Positions 9,029-18,807 of a DNA stretch of 64,000 nucleotides are shown in pieces. The stretch comes from Brevundimonas sp. SH203. GTDB taxonomy: Bacteria > Pseudomonadota > Alphaproteobacteria > Caulobacterales > Caulobacteraceae. The DNA is taken from positions 124,001-188,000 of the forward strand of contig NZ_BDMM01000005.1 of assembly GCF_002157625.1 (NCBI RefSeq). Direction: 5' to 3'. The stretch's first letter is position 1. Every line of letters begins with the position of its first letter. The position numbers and the translations under genes are program-made. The notes under the pieces are model-generated. The model saw only the letters and a program-made list of their open reading frames with translations. It was not told the origin of the DNA and searched no databases.

Positions 9029-9958
9029 ATGACCGCCGCCGACGCCCTGCGCGCCTGGCTGGATCATCTGGCGCATGAGCGACGGCTGTCGCCCCGCACC
9101 CTGGAGGCTTATGGCCACATCGGCCGGCTCTATGTCGCCTTTCTGGAGCGCCATCGCGGCGAGGCCCTGTCGCTGGCCGACCTCGGAACCCTCACCGCCG
9201 CCGAGGTCCGCGCCCATATGGCCGAGCGTCGCCAGGGTTCGAAGGCGGCGGGCGACCATCCGCTGGCGGCCCGGTCGCTCAGCCAGACCCTGTCGGCCAT
9301 CCGCGGCTTTCACGCCTTTCTGGACCGGCGGCTGGACACGCCCGCCCCGCAGCTGGCCCTGGTGCGCGGGCCCAAGGCCAAACCCTCCCTGCCCCGCCCG
9401 GTCACGGAGGATCAGGCGCGCGGCCTGCTGGCCGAACCTGACGCCGATCCCGACGTCGATCCATGGGAGGCGGCGCGCGACCGCGCCGTCCTGACCCTGC
9501 TCTACGGCTGCGGCCTGCGGATTTCGGAGGGTCTGTCCCTGACGCGGGCCGATGCGCCGCTGGGCGAGACGGTGCGGATCGTCGGCAAGGGGTCCAAGAC
9601 CCGGATCGTCCCGGTCCTGCCCGCCGTGCGCCAGGCGGTGGACGCCTATCTGACGCTCCAGCCGTTTCCGCTCCAGCCCGCCGACGCCCTGTTCCGCGCC
9701 CGACGCGGCGGCCCTTTAAGCCCCCGCCACGTCCAGGCCTCGGTCCAGCGGCTGCGCGGACGCCTGGGCCTGCCCGAACGCACCACGCCCCACGCCCTGC
9801 GCCACAGTTTCGCGACCCATCTGCTGGGCGCGGGCGCCGATCTGCGCTCCATCCAGGAACTGCTGGGCCACGCCAGCCTGTCGACCACCCAGAAATACAC
9901 CGGCGTCGACGCCGACCGGCTGCTGAACGCCTATGCCGCCGCCCACCCTCGCGCCTGA
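9029..9958 (+). CDS. xerC: Tyrosine recombinase XerC
   Basis: 309-residue tyrosine recombinase that, with XerD, resolves chromosome dimers at dif. The N-terminal SAM-like core-binding domain (about 5-90) is followed by the catalytic domain. Catalytic residues are visible: Arg164 in GCGLRISEGL, Lys in GKGSKTRIVPV, His-x2-Arg in HALRHSFATHLL, His in LGHASL and the nucleophile Tyr290 in TQKYTGVD. XerC and XerD are hard to separate by sequence; the adjacency to DUF484 favours XerC. It begins 103 bases after DUF484, with a family A palindrome in between. Confidence 0.93.
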   Translation: MTAADALRAWLDHLAHERRLSPRTLEAYGHIGRLYVAFLERHRGEALSLADLGTLTAAEVRAHMAERRQGSKAAGDHPLAARSLSQTLSAIRGFHAFLDRRLDTPAPQLALVRGPKAKPSLPRPVTEDQARGLLAEPDADPDVDPWEAARDRAVLTLLYGCGLRISEGLSLTRADAPLGETVRIVGKGSKTRIVPVLPAVRQAVDAYLTLQPFPLQPADALFRARRGGPLSPRHVQASVQRLRGRLGLPERTTPHALRHSFATHLLGAGADLRSIQELLGHASLSTTQKYTGVDADRLLNAYAAAHPRA

Positions 9959-10092
9959 CGGGATCGATGACGAGGGGCGATGACGGGGGCGATGACGGCG
10001 CGTCCAAACCCGCCTATCGTGAAGACGAACGCCGGTTCGCGGCGCGCGAGGAGATCAGGCGCTTGCGGCCTTCCCAACCCGGCTCCGGCGCC

Positions 10093-11046
10093 GTGATCCC
10101 GTCCCGCCGGACGGCCCTGACCCTGATGGCGACCCTGCCGCTTGCGGCGTCGCCCGTCGCCGCCCTCGCCCAGACCGAGACGACGACGCCCGCGCCGGAC
10201 ACGCTTCGGCTGTTTCGCAACCTGTTGACCCGCATGGGGGTGGCGGTCGCGCTGAACGGCGGGCCGGCGCGGACCTTCATCATCGACACGGGCGCCGAGC
10301 GCAGCGCCGTCTCGCGCGAACTGGCCCAGACCCTGGGCCTGCCGCCCGGCCCCGACGTCATGGTTCACGGCGTCACCGCCGCCGAGGCCACCCCGACGGT
10401 CCGGGTGGAGGCGGTCGAGGTCGGACGCCGCCGGTTCCCCGGCCTGGAAATGCCGGTCTTTCCGCGTCAGGCCCTGGGCGCCGACGGCCTGCTGGGCCTG
10501 GACCTGCTGTCCCGCTTTCGTCTGGTTCTGGACGTGCAGGCGGGGCGCGCCCTGCTGGCCCGGCCGGGCGAAGGCGTCTCCATCGGCGTGGCCGGCGAGA
10601 TCGGCGCGCGGCGCCAGGCGGATGTCGTCGTCTCGGGCCGGCGCGGCCCCTCGGGTCAGCTGATCCTGGCCCGCGTCGTCGTCGACGGCGTCGAGACCAG
10701 CGCCTTCATCGACAGCGGCGCCCAATATTCCATCGGCAACCTGGGCCTGATGCGGGCGGCCCGGATCGCGGCCGCGACCGATCCCGACCGGCCGACGCGG
10801 ATGGAGGGCATCGTCGGCGGCGCCGTCGCGGTCCAGACCGGCGGCGCGCGCGACCTGAAGATCGCCGGCCGGGCGCTGGGCCCCACGCCTCTCCTGTTCG
10901 CGGACCTGCACGCCTTCCACATCCTGAACCTGATGGACGAACCCGCCCTGCTGCTGGGCGGCGACGTCCTGACCCGGTTCGGCCATGTGATCCTGGACTA
11001 TGGCCGGGGGCGCGTGGCCTTCGGCGGCCTGATGCGCCGATCCTGA
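10093..11046 (+). CDS. Exported retropepsin-like aspartic protease, two-domain
   Basis: 317 residues from the GTG at 10093. An export signal (SRRTALTL... cleaved near VAALA-Q, residue 26) is followed by two repeated retropepsin folds: Asp65 in IIDTGAERSAVS and Asp207 in FIDSGAQYSIGN. Each is the D-T/S-G active-site turn of clan AA aspartic proteases. Retroviral enzymes need a dimer to supply two Asp, so a tandem pair can form one active site intramolecularly, like pepsin. The twin Arg of the signal suggests Tat export is possible. The start is uncertain: the in-frame ATG at 9967 would add a 42-residue low-complexity extension overlapping an intergenic tract. Caulobacter PerP is a known periplasmic protease of this clan; orthology is not claimed. 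Confidence 0.82.
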   Translation: MIPSRRTALTLMATLPLAASPVAALAQTETTTPAPDTLRLFRNLLTRMGVAVALNGGPARTFIIDTGAERSAVSRELAQTLGLPPGPDVMVHGVTAAEATPTVRVEAVEVGRRRFPGLEMPVFPRQALGADGLLGLDLLSRFRLVLDVQAGRALLARPGEGVSIGVAGEIGARRQADVVVSGRRGPSGQLILARVVVDGVETSAFIDSGAQYSIGNLGLMRAARIAAATDPDRPTRMEGIVGGAVAVQTGGARDLKIAGRALGPTPLLFADLHAFHILNLMDEPALLLGGDVLTRFGHVILDYGRGRVAFGGLMRRS

Positions 11047-11061
11047 TCGCCGGACAGAACC

Positions 11062-11853
11062 CTAGATCGCCTTGATCGCCCCGCCGTCCAGCCGGATCAG
11101 CGAGCCGGTGATATAGGCCGCCAGCGGGCTGGCCAGGAAGGCGGCGGTCGCCCCGAACTCCTCGGTCGCGCCGATGCGGCCGACGGGGATGGATTTCACG
11201 GACTCGGCGCGCGCCTGTTCGGGCGTCACCCCGGTCCGCTCGGCCGCCGCCTGATCCAGCCGGGCGATGCGCGGCGTGTCGATCCGGCCGGGCAGCAGGG
11301 TGTTGACCGTCACCCCGTCCGGCCCGACCTCGTTTGCCAGGGTCTTGGCCCAGGCGGCGACCGAGGCCCTCAGCGTATTGGACACCCCCAGCGCCGCCGA
11401 CGGCTCGACCACCGTGATTGAGGCCACATTCAGTATCCGCCCCCAGCCCGCCGCCCGCATGGCCGGCAACACCCGATCCGTCAGGCGGAAGATCGACAGC
11501 ACCATGGATTCGAAATGGTCGCGCCAGACCGCTGGCTCCAGCCCCGAGACGCCGGACGGCGGCGGCCCGCCGGTGTTGTTCAGCAGAATCTCGACCGGCC
11601 CGCCCAGCTGGGCTTCGGCCTGATCCACGGCCTTCAGCAGGCCCGCATGGTCCGCCAGGTCCGCCGTGACGAAGCCCGCCCGCCCCGGCCCCATGGCGTT
11701 CAACGCCTCGGCCGCCTCGCTCAGGGTCGCCGCGTTGCGCGACAGCAGGACGACATGGACGCCCTCCGCCACCAGGGCCGTCGCCACCGCCCGCCCCAGG
11801 CCCGACGACCCGCCGCAGATCAGGGCGCGCCTGTTTCGAAGTTTCAGGTCCAT
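11062..11853 (-). CDS. Short-chain dehydrogenase/reductase
   Basis: 263-residue SDR of the classical type. The cofactor motif ALICGGSSGLGRAVA (about 8-22) matches TGxxxGxG with Gly for Thr. The NNTGG segment replaces the usual NNAGG. The catalytic region has the Ser of SITVVE but shows no YxxxK at the expected spacing. That region reads LGVSNTLRASVAAWAKTLANE, so the catalytic Tyr appears to be replaced and the Lys is absent or shifted. The C-terminal ITGSLIRLDGG is typical. The ATG at 11853 has GGAGA upstream. It converges with the protease gene. Substrate unknown; the missing Tyr raises the possibility of a divergent or inactive enzyme. Confidence 0.85.
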   Translation of the reverse strand: MDLKLRNRRALICGGSSGLGRAVATALVAEGVHVVLLSRNAATLSEAAEALNAMGPGRAGFVTADLADHAGLLKAVDQAEAQLGGPVEILLNNTGGPPPSGVSGLEPAVWRDHFESMVLSIFRLTDRVLPAMRAAGWGRILNVASITVVEPSAALGVSNTLRASVAAWAKTLANEVGPDGVTVNTLLPGRIDTPRIARLDQAAAERTGVTPEQARAESVKSIPVGRIGATEEFGATAAFLASPLAAYITGSLIRLDGGAIKAI

Positions 11854-11996
11854 GATCGTCTCCGCAGCAGGGGTTGGCGTCTTCGATATCGGGCGTCCGG
11901 CCCGGCGACGCAAACGCGGCGTTAACCGATGCGGCGCAACCCTTCGCCCGAGCGGCCTTCAGGGCCGTCGGCGCGGGCCGGGGAGGGCTCAAGCCC

Positions 11997-12374
11997 ATGT
12001 CGACCAAGATGACGTCCAGCACACGCCGCTACAGCGACCATTTCGAACCGCAGGACACAGACCCGCAGGAACAGCGCCGCCTGCGCGGCCAGCTGGAGCA
12101 GATCGACTACGCCGCCTATGTCGCCAACAAGGAGGTGATCGGCCAGGCCCTGACCGGGGTGGACGCCGCCTCCCTGCAAAAACTGGCGGTCATGACCGCA
12201 ACGGCCCGCGCCAAATGGGTGGCCGAATCCCTGCGCCTGGCCCACTCAGGCTCGGCCGTCACCCCCGACCAGATCGCCCGCCTGACCACCGCCCGCACCG
12301 CCTTTGACGAACTCGCCGAAGCCTATGAGGCGCTGCGCCGCATCATCGAACGCGGCTACATCGCCTTGCGTTGA
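11997..12374 (+). CDS. Hypothetical protein, predicted alpha-helical
   Basis: 125 residues from the ATG at 11997, which has GGGAGGG upstream. A charged N terminus (STRRYSDHFEPQDTDPQEQRR) is followed by a mostly helical, soluble protein ending IIERGYIALR. No signal peptide or membrane segment is present. I do not recognise the family. Codon use matches neighbouring genes, and the ribosome-binding site and compact size support a real gene. It stands alone between a divergent SDR and a convergent tRNA. Confidence 0.7.
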   Translation: MSTKMTSSTRRYSDHFEPQDTDPQEQRRLRGQLEQIDYAAYVANKEVIGQALTGVDAASLQKLAVMTATARAKWVAESLRLAHSGSAVTPDQIARLTTARTAFDELAEAYEALRRIIERGYIALR

Positions 12375-12420
12375 AAACGCCGCTCGGGGCGGGACCGCAC
12401 GATCATTTAAGGAAACCGCC

Positions 12421-12496
<76 letters not shown>

Positions 12497-12658
12497 GTTC
12501 CGGCGCTGGATCGGGTTTCACAGGCGAGGCGCGACATAGAAGGCGCGCGGGCGTGGTGTCAACGGGCTTGTGCGCGCAATCGGCGCAGGCGCGCGACGGG
12601 CGTTGTCGGGCGGGGGGCGAACCGCTAGAAGCCGCGTTCGAATATAGAGGCAGGGTTC

Positions 12659-12964
12659 ATGGGCTACGCGATCGTCTGGTTGATCAACACCGTCATCAGT
12701 CTGATGATCTGGTTCATCATCGCCCAGGCCATATTGAGCTGGCTGGTGGCGTTCGACGTCGTCAACTATCGCAACCGCTTCGTCTATTCGGTGGGGACCT
12801 TCCTGGATCGCGTGACCGCGCCCCTGCTGGAGCCGTTCCGCCGCATCATTCCGAACCTGGGCGGCATCGACATTTCGCCCATCGTGGTGATCCTGCTGCT
12901 GCAGTTCCTGGGCGTGCTGTTCAACCGCACGGCGGCGCCGGCGCTGATTCAGTTGCTGGGCTGA
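12659..12964 (+). CDS. YggT family membrane protein
   Basis: 101-residue inner-membrane protein. Two hydrophobic segments (about 4-30 and 76-95) flank the conserved loop VTAPLLEPFRRIIPNLGGIDISPI, which is the signature of the YggT/Ycf19 family. Members have been linked to osmotic and potassium-related membrane functions and to cell-division-associated clusters, but no definite activity is known. The family is often near proC or yggS; here it stands between a tRNA and a fatty-acid metabolism gene. Confidence 0.92.
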   Translation: MGYAIVWLINTVISLMIWFIIAQAILSWLVAFDVVNYRNRFVYSVGTFLDRVTAPLLEPFRRIIPNLGGIDISPIVVILLLQFLGVLFNRTAAPALIQLLG

Positions 12965-13068
12965 GGCGACACGGACGGCGGGAATCTGGTCGATAGGGGG
13001 CGATCCGCTCTTGCGCCGCGCGCCGTCCTTTCTAAAGGTGCCCGCCCGACCACTTTCGACCACGGTTC

Positions 13069-13950
13069 ATGAGCACGATTTCCACAGTCGCCATTCTGGG
13101 CGCCGGACAGATGGGCGCAGGCATCGCCCAGGCCGTCGCGCTGGGAGGCTATTCGGTGCGGCTGTACGACGTCGCCGCCGGCCGTCTGCCGATGGCCCAG
13201 GGCGAGATCGCCGCCAGCCTGGCCCGGCAGGCGGGGCGCGGCCTGGTGGATCAGGCGGCCGCCGACGCCGCCCTGGCCCGCATCACTCCGGCCGCCGGGA
13301 TCGCCGAGGCGGTGGCGGGCGCCGATCTGGTCATCGAGGCCACGCTGGAGGACGAGGCGGTCAAGAAGGCCGTCTATGCCGAGGTTCTGCCGCACCTGGG
13401 TCCGCAGACGCTGATCGCGTCCAACACCTCGTCCATCTCGATCACCCGCCTGGCGTCGGCGACGGATCGGCCGGATCGGTTCGTGGGCCTGCACTTCATG
13501 AAGCCGGCGCCGATCATGAAACTGGTCGAGATCGTGCGCGGCATCGCCACCTCGGCCGAGACCCATTCCGCCGCCGTCGCCTTCGCCGAGAGCCTGGGCA
13601 AGACCACGACCGACGCCGAGGATTTCCCCGCCTTCATCGTCAACCGCATCCTGGTGCCGATGATGAACGAGGCGATCTTCGCCCTGTATGAAGGGGTCGG
13701 CAACGTCGCCTCCATCGACAAGGCGCTGCGTCTGGGGGCCAATCACCCGATGGGGCCGCTGGAACTGGCGGACTTCATGGGGCTGGACGTGGTCCTGGCC
13801 ATCATGAACGTGCTGTACGACGGCCTGGCCGACAGCAAATACCGCCCCTGCCCGCTGCTGGTGAAATATGTCGAGGCCGGCTGGCTGGGCCGCAAGAGCG
13901 GGCGCGGCTTCTACGACTATTCCGGCCCCACGCCGGCGCCGACGCGATGA
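13069..13950 (+). CDS. 3-hydroxybutyryl-CoA dehydrogenase
   Basis: 293-residue 3-hydroxyacyl-CoA dehydrogenase of the short, monofunctional (Hbd/PaaH) type. The Rossmann motif VAILGAGQMGAGIAQAVALGG is at residues 6-26. The catalytic His lies in GLHFMKPAPIMKLVEIV, where the usual HFFNP is HFMKP. The substrate-binding Asn is in FIVNRILVPMMNEAI, and the C-terminal domain has the standard HPMGPLELADFMGLD. It overlaps the next gene by 4 bases (ATGA), so the two are likely co-translated. It probably oxidises 3-hydroxybutyryl-CoA or related acids in fatty acid or butyrate/PHB metabolism. Confidence 0.93.
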   Translation: MSTISTVAILGAGQMGAGIAQAVALGGYSVRLYDVAAGRLPMAQGEIAASLARQAGRGLVDQAAADAALARITPAAGIAEAVAGADLVIEATLEDEAVKKAVYAEVLPHLGPQTLIASNTSSISITRLASATDRPDRFVGLHFMKPAPIMKLVEIVRGIATSAETHSAAVAFAESLGKTTTDAEDFPAFIVNRILVPMMNEAIFALYEGVGNVASIDKALRLGANHPMGPLELADFMGLDVVLAIMNVLYDGLADSKYRPCPLLVKYVEAGWLGRKSGRGFYDYSGPTPAPTR

Positions 13951-14504
13951 GCCGGTTCGAAACCTATTCCGACCTGCCGGGTCAGGCGACCATCGCGGCG
14001 CGTCCGGCGCCGCTCTATCCCGTTCTGGCCTGTCTGGCGGGGGCGGCCTGGCCGCCGCTGTGGCTGACGTTGCTGATCTGGCGACCCCATGCGGTCATGC
14101 CGGGGCGCGACACGGACTGGCGGCTGGTGGTGCTGCTGATCGGCCTGATCGCCGTGCCTCTGGCGCTGTATCGCGTCATGGGCGAGCGTCGGCGCGACGG
14201 GCGGCCGGGCACGCGGCTGGGCGTGGTGTGGCGCTTCATGCTGTATGGCGGCCTGACGGCGGCCGTGGTGCAGGTCGTCGTCGCCCTGGGCATGAGCGTG
14301 ATGGGCTGGTTCGAGGCGACCGACGTGATGCAGGCCCTGGGGGCGACGGAGACGACGCTGCTGATCTTCGGCGTCGGCGGCCTGCCGCTGGCCATGGTGG
14401 TGGGCGTCAGCTACGCCCTGTGGGCCGGGCTGTGCGCGGCCTTCATCGCCTTCGAGGCCAAGCCGGCGGTCAAGGATCGCCTGGGTCTGATGCCCAAGGG
14501 CTGA
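13947..14504 (+). CDS. Hypothetical four-helix membrane protein
   Basis: 185-residue protein with four predicted membrane segments (about 26-46, 61-75, 93-118 and 137-165), a basic loop after the second (ERRRDGRPGTR) and a soluble N terminus. It begins inside the stop of the preceding dehydrogenase gene (ATGA overlap), which suggests translational coupling but not a shared function. I do not recognise the family. Confidence 0.78.
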   Translation: MSRFETYSDLPGQATIAARPAPLYPVLACLAGAAWPPLWLTLLIWRPHAVMPGRDTDWRLVVLLIGLIAVPLALYRVMGERRRDGRPGTRLGVVWRFMLYGGLTAAVVQVVVALGMSVMGWFEATDVMQALGATETTLLIFGVGGLPLAMVVGVSYALWAGLCAAFIAFEAKPAVKDRLGLMPKG

Positions 14505-14584
14505 TCGCGGCCGTCCGGGTCGGGCCGGACCCATCCGGGATTGACGCCGACGCCCTCGATGCGGAAACCTCGCGCCGATCGACA

Positions 14585-15820
14585 ATGACGGGGCCTTTCA
14601 GCATGCCGCAGCCAGACGCCCCCGCCGGTCCCGTCGTCGAGCGGATCGCCACGCTGGATCTGGTGCGCGGCCTGGCGGTTCTGGGCATATTGGCGGTCAA
14701 TGCGGCGGGTTTCGCCGCCCCGCTGTCGGCCTATGGCGGATACGGCCTGTGGCCCTTTCCCGAGACGGGGGCGTCGACGGCGGCCCAGTGGGTCGTGGAC
14801 ACCCTGTTCCATCAGAAGTTCATCGCCCTGTTCTCCATGCTGTTCGGCGCCTCGCTGTTCCTGGTCGGGGGCGAGCGGGCGGATGTCGCGCGCGGGCGGC
14901 GGCTGAGGCGGCGGCTGTTCTGGCTGGCGGTCATCGCCCTGGTCCACGGGCTGGCGATCTGGTGGGGCGACGTGCTGCTGCTCTACGCCTGGTCGGGGCT
15001 GTTCGTGATGCTGGCGCGGTCGTGGCGGCCGGTCGTCCTGTTCCGGGTCGGACTGGTGCTGTTCATCGCCTTCTCGCTGATCCAGGTCGCGGGACCTTTG
15101 GCCCTGTATGCAGCGCCGGCCGACGTGCAGGCGCGCATCGCCGCCGAACTGACCCCGTCGGCGGCCCAGATCGCCCAGACGCGGGCCGACATCGCCGACG
15201 CCGCCGGATCGCTGGCCGGCGCCTATCGCCAGAACTTCAGCGCCTGGCTGGAGCTGCAGTCGTCCAGCCTGATGGTCTTCGTCTTCCCGACCGTTGGGCT
15301 GATGATGATCGGCCTGGGCCTGTTCAAGACCGGGTTTCTGAGCGGATCGTTGTCCGCCCGCCTCTATCGCGGCGTCGCGGCGGCGGGCGCCCTGGCCCTG
15401 GCGGCGGTCTGCGGCCTGAGCTGGCTGGACGACATGGCCGAGGCCCGGATGATGTGGACCGCCGGGGTCGAGGGGCTGCTCAATCCCCTGATCGGCCTGG
15501 GCTACGCCTCCCTCCTGATCCTGATGTGGAAGGCGGGCCGGGCGGGCGCGTTGAAACCGCTGGCGGCGGCGGGCCGGATGGCGCTGAGCAACTATCTGGC
15601 CCAGTCGATCCTCATGACCAGCCTGTTCTGGGGCGGGCGGGGACTGGGGCTGATGGGCCAGGTGGATCGGCCGATGCTGTGGGGCATCGTGATCGGCGTC
15701 TGGGTGTTGCAGCTGATCTGGTCGCCGCTGTGGCTGTCGCGTTTCGAGATGGGACCGGCCGAATGGCTGTGGCGCTGCCTGACCTATGGGCGGCGGCTGC
15801 CGATGCGAAAACCGGCCTGA
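14585..15820 (+). CDS. DUF418 family membrane protein
   Basis: 411-residue polytopic membrane protein with about nine hydrophobic segments. The N-terminal ERIATLDLVRGLAVLGIL resembles the opening of DUF418 and acyltransferase-3-like proteins. The C-terminal DUF418 domain contains GRMALSNYLAQSILM and the hallmark GPAEWLWRCLTYG. Start at ATG 14585, with an alternative ATG at 14603. Family members are often annotated as transporters, without direct proof. It follows the four-helix membrane protein by 80 bases and precedes cobT by 41. Confidence 0.9.
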   Translation: MTGPFSMPQPDAPAGPVVERIATLDLVRGLAVLGILAVNAAGFAAPLSAYGGYGLWPFPETGASTAAQWVVDTLFHQKFIALFSMLFGASLFLVGGERADVARGRRLRRRLFWLAVIALVHGLAIWWGDVLLLYAWSGLFVMLARSWRPVVLFRVGLVLFIAFSLIQVAGPLALYAAPADVQARIAAELTPSAAQIAQTRADIADAAGSLAGAYRQNFSAWLELQSSSLMVFVFPTVGLMMIGLGLFKTGFLSGSLSARLYRGVAAAGALALAAVCGLSWLDDMAEARMMWTAGVEGLLNPLIGLGYASLLILMWKAGRAGALKPLAAAGRMALSNYLAQSILMTSLFWGGRGLGLMGQVDRPMLWGIVIGVWVLQLIWSPLWLSRFEMGPAEWLWRCLTYGRRLPMRKPA

Positions 15821-15861
15821 CGACGCTTTTATCGCAGGCGCGAACCGACTAACTGAGGGGC

Positions 15862-17745
15862 ATGGCCGCCCCGGACACCCCCGCCGAAACCTTCAAGCGC
15901 GCGCTGGGTCACGCCGCGCGGGCCCTGGCCGAACAGCCGGAGCTGGAGGTCGCCTTCGGATCGGACGGGCCGCGCCTGTCGAACGGCATCCTGACCCTGC
16001 CCCATCCGCCGCGCGATCCGTCCGAGCCGGAGAGCGCCGCCCTGCGGGGTCAGGCCGACCGGCTGGCCTTGCGTCTGGCCAATCACGACCCGGCGCTGGA
16101 CGGCCGGATGCGCCCCGCCGACGCCAAGGCGGCCGAGGTGTTCGACGCGGTCGAACAGGCGCGGGTCGAGGCGTTCGGGTCCGAACATTTAGCCGGGGTG
16201 CGCGACAATCTGGGCGCCGCCCTGGTGACGCGGCTAGAGAAGAGCGGCGCCCTGCGGATCAATGAGGCCGAGCGCGTGCCCGTGTCCGAGGCCGTGGCCC
16301 TTCTGGTGCGCGAGCGGCTGACCGGACGGCCCGCGCCCGACGGCGCCCGGGCCATGCTGGACCTGGTGCGCGCCAATATCGAGGCCAAGGCCGGCGCCAG
16401 GCTGGACGCCCTGGCCGGGACCGCCGGCGATCAGGAAGCCTTCGCCCGCAAGATGCACGAGGTGCTGCGCGCCCTGGACCTGGACCCCGGCGACGGGCGC
16501 GGCGAGGACGCCTCCGAAGACCCCGGCGACGAGGAACCGGACCCTCAGGACCCCGCCTCCAACGACGACCAGGATCAGGAGGAGGAAGAGGACGGCGGCG
16601 AAGGCGGCCAGTCGATGGAGGGCGACGCCGACGATCAGTCCTCGGACGAAGAACGCGAGAGCCGCCCGGACGGCGCCCCGACCGACCCCCAGGGCGAAGG
16701 CGCCGACGAGGGGCCGGAGCTTCAGGAAGGCCAGCAGCCGAACCGCCAGCAGACCGCCGACGACGGTCGGGCGGTGGACGCCTATCGCGTCTTCACCACC
16801 GCCTTCGACGAGGTGATCGACGCCGCCGACCTGTGCGATCCGGTCGAGCTGGATCGGCTGCGCGCCCTGCTGGACGGCCAGCTGGCCATCCTGTCCAGCG
16901 TGGTGTCGCGCCTGGCCAACAAGCTGCAGCGCCGGCTGTTGGCGCAACAGAACCGCGCCTGGGTCTTCGATCTGGAAGAGGGGATGCTGGACACGGCCCG
17001 GCTGACCCGGATCGTCACCGACCCGACCGCCCCCCTGTCGTTCAAGGCCGAGAGCGAAAGCCCGTTCCGCGACACGGTCGTGACCCTGTTGCTGGACAAC
17101 TCCGGCTCCATGCGCGGGCGGCCGATCATGGTGGCGGCGGTCTGCGCCGACATCCTGGCGCGGACGCTGGAACGGTGCGGGGTCAAGGTCGAGATCCTGG
17201 GCTTCACCACCCGCGCCTGGAAGGGCGGTCAGAGCCGCGAAGCCTGGATCACCGCCGGCAAGCCGCAAAATCCCGGCCGCCTGAATGACCTGCGCCACAT
17301 CATCTACAAGGCCGCCGACGCGCCTTGGCGCCGGGCCAAGAAGAACCTGGGCCTGATGATGCGCGAGGGGCTGCTGAAGGAGAACATCGACGGCGAGGCC
17401 CTGCAATGGGCGCACGGCCGCCTGTTGGCCCGCACCGAGCAGCGTCGCATTCTGATGGTGATTTCCGACGGCTCGCCGGTCGACGATTCGACCCAGTCGG
17501 CCAACGCCGCCCTGTATCTGGACAAGCACCTGCGTCAGGTGATCGCCGAGATCGAGGACCGTTCGCCGGTCGAGCTTCTGGCCATCGGCATCGGTCACGA
17601 CGTGACCCGCTGGTATCGCAAGGCCCTGACCATCGTGGATGTGGAGCAACTGGCCGGGGCCATGACCGAGAAACTGGCCGAACTGTTCGAGAACGAGGGC
17701 GCGGCCGCGCCTGCGCGCCGGTCACGGGGTAGGATCGCGGCATGA
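15862..17745 (+). CDS. cobT: Cobaltochelatase CobT subunit
   Basis: 627-residue CobT, the VWA-containing partner of the AAA+ CobS in aerobic cobalt insertion for cobalamin synthesis; in organisms lacking the rest of the pathway it may serve another chelatase. The N-terminal domain is followed by a very acidic linker (about 210-300, many Asp/Glu). The C-terminal VWA domain carries the metal-ion-dependent adhesion motif at Asp412 ([13 protein letters not shown]). GAGGGG lies just before the ATG. Unlike the common cobS-cobT arrangement, cobS is not next to it or anywhere in this window. It overlaps the following lipoprotein gene by 4 bases. Confidence 0.95.
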   Translation: MAAPDTPAETFKRALGHAARALAEQPELEVAFGSDGPRLSNGILTLPHPPRDPSEPESAALRGQADRLALRLANHDPALDGRMRPADAKAAEVFDAVEQARVEAFGSEHLAGVRDNLGAALVTRLEKSGALRINEAERVPVSEAVALLVRERLTGRPAPDGARAMLDLVRANIEAKAGARLDALAGTAGDQEAFARKMHEVLRALDLDPGDGRGEDASEDPGDEEPDPQDPASNDDQDQEEEEDGGEGGQSMEGDADDQSSDEERESRPDGAPTDPQGEGADEGPELQEGQQPNRQQTADDGRAVDAYRVFTTAFDEVIDAADLCDPVELDRLRALLDGQLAILSSVVSRLANKLQRRLLAQQNRAWVFDLEEGMLDTARLTRIVTDPTAPLSFKAESESPFRDTVVTLLLDNSGSMRGRPIMVAAVCADILARTLERCGVKVEILGFTTRAWKGGQSREAWITAGKPQNPGRLNDLRHIIYKAADAPWRRAKKNLGLMMREGLLKENIDGEALQWAHGRLLARTEQRRILMVISDGSPVDDSTQSANAALYLDKHLRQVIAEIEDRSPVELLAIGIGHDVTRWYRKALTIVDVEQLAGAMTEKLAELFENEGAAAPARRSRGRIAA

Positions 17746-18716
17746 GCCGGTTTCGCCGCCTGGCGGTCCTGTGGGCCGCCCTGTCCCTGACCGCCTGCGC
17801 CGCCTCGCTGGGCGCGCCCCGCCCCTATCCGTTGGCGGAGGACGGCTGGACCCCGGCCGTGGCGGAACTGCGCAGCGTGGGCCTGGGCCTGCCCGGCGGC
17901 GCGGTTCTGGCGCCGGGCGTGCGGTTCGCGGGCGGGCTGAACATACTGGCGACGCCCACCTCGCCGCTGCACAGCCTGTCGGACCTAAAGCTGACCGGCG
18001 ACGGCGGCTTCGTCACCGTCTCGGACGTCGGCGATCTGGTGCGCGGCGACATTCGTCTGGACGCGCACGGCCGGCTGATCGGCTTGGATCATTTCCGCAC
18101 CCGGCGGCTGACGCTGGCGGATGGCCGACCGATCTCGGACAAGTCGGACGGCGACGCCGAGGGTCTGGCCCTGACCGCGTCCGGCGATCTGCTGGTCAGT
18201 TTCGAACGCCGTCACCGCATCTGGAACTATGGGCCGCTGAACGCCCTGACCGACCGGCCGACGCCGATGCGCGCGCCCGACTTCCCCTTCACCGAGAACG
18301 ACGGGATGGAGGGGCTGGCGGCCGGACCGAACGGCTGGCGCGTGGGCGGCGAGGCCGGCGGGGTGTGGGACTGCACCCCCGCCCGCTGCACGGTCGTCGC
18401 GCCGCCGCCCGCCACGCCGATCCCCGACAGCGAGTACCGCATCACCGGCATCGACCGCGATCCGTCCGGGAACGGATGGTTCGTCGTCCAGCGCCGCTAT
18501 CGCGCGCCCATCGACGTCCGCGCCCATGTGCGCCGCATGGCGGCGGACGGAACGCTGGGGCCGGTTCTGATCGAGCTGAAACTGCCCGGCACGACCGACA
18601 ATTTCGAGGGGATCGCCGCCGAGCGCCGCAACGGGGCGACACGGCTCTACATCCTGTCGGACGACAACTTCAACCCGGCCCAACGCACCCTGATGCTGGC
18701 CTTCGACGTGCGATAA
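17742..18716 (+). CDS. Esterase-like/phytase-like lipoprotein
   Basis: 324-residue predicted lipoprotein: signal peptide with lipobox LTAC and Cys19. The mature protein looks like a beta-propeller of the 'esterase-like activity of phytase' family, with [41 protein letters not shown] and [21 protein letters not shown] repeated-blade features. Near the C terminus is [22 protein letters not shown], typical of the family. Start ATG overlaps the cobT stop (ATGA), a linkage often seen in alphaproteobacteria. A phosphoester hydrolase role in the periplasm is plausible but unproven. Confidence 0.88.
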   Translation: MSRFRRLAVLWAALSLTACAASLGAPRPYPLAEDGWTPAVAELRSVGLGLPGGAVLAPGVRFAGGLNILATPTSPLHSLSDLKLTGDGGFVTVSDVGDLVRGDIRLDAHGRLIGLDHFRTRRLTLADGRPISDKSDGDAEGLALTASGDLLVSFERRHRIWNYGPLNALTDRPTPMRAPDFPFTENDGMEGLAAGPNGWRVGGEAGGVWDCTPARCTVVAPPPATPIPDSEYRITGIDRDPSGNGWFVVQRRYRAPIDVRAHVRRMAADGTLGPVLIELKLPGTTDNFEGIAAERRNGATRLYILSDDNFNPAQRTLMLAFDVR

Positions 18717-18731
18717 ATCCCCCCTCCGTCA

Positions 18732-18752
18732 CCCTCGGGCTCGCCCCGAGGG
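18732..18752. repeat. Diverged family A palindrome
   Basis: CCCTCGGG (18732-18739) and CCCGAGGG (18745-18752) form an inverted repeat just after the end of the esterase-like gene. It resembles the ATCCTCGGG...CCCGAGGAT repeat at 18808 but has a different spacer. Confidence 0.65.
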
Positions 18753-18807
18753 CCGGACGTTCCGCCGATTTGCGTCACCGTTCAGCGTAATGCCCGACCA
18801 GCCCCCG

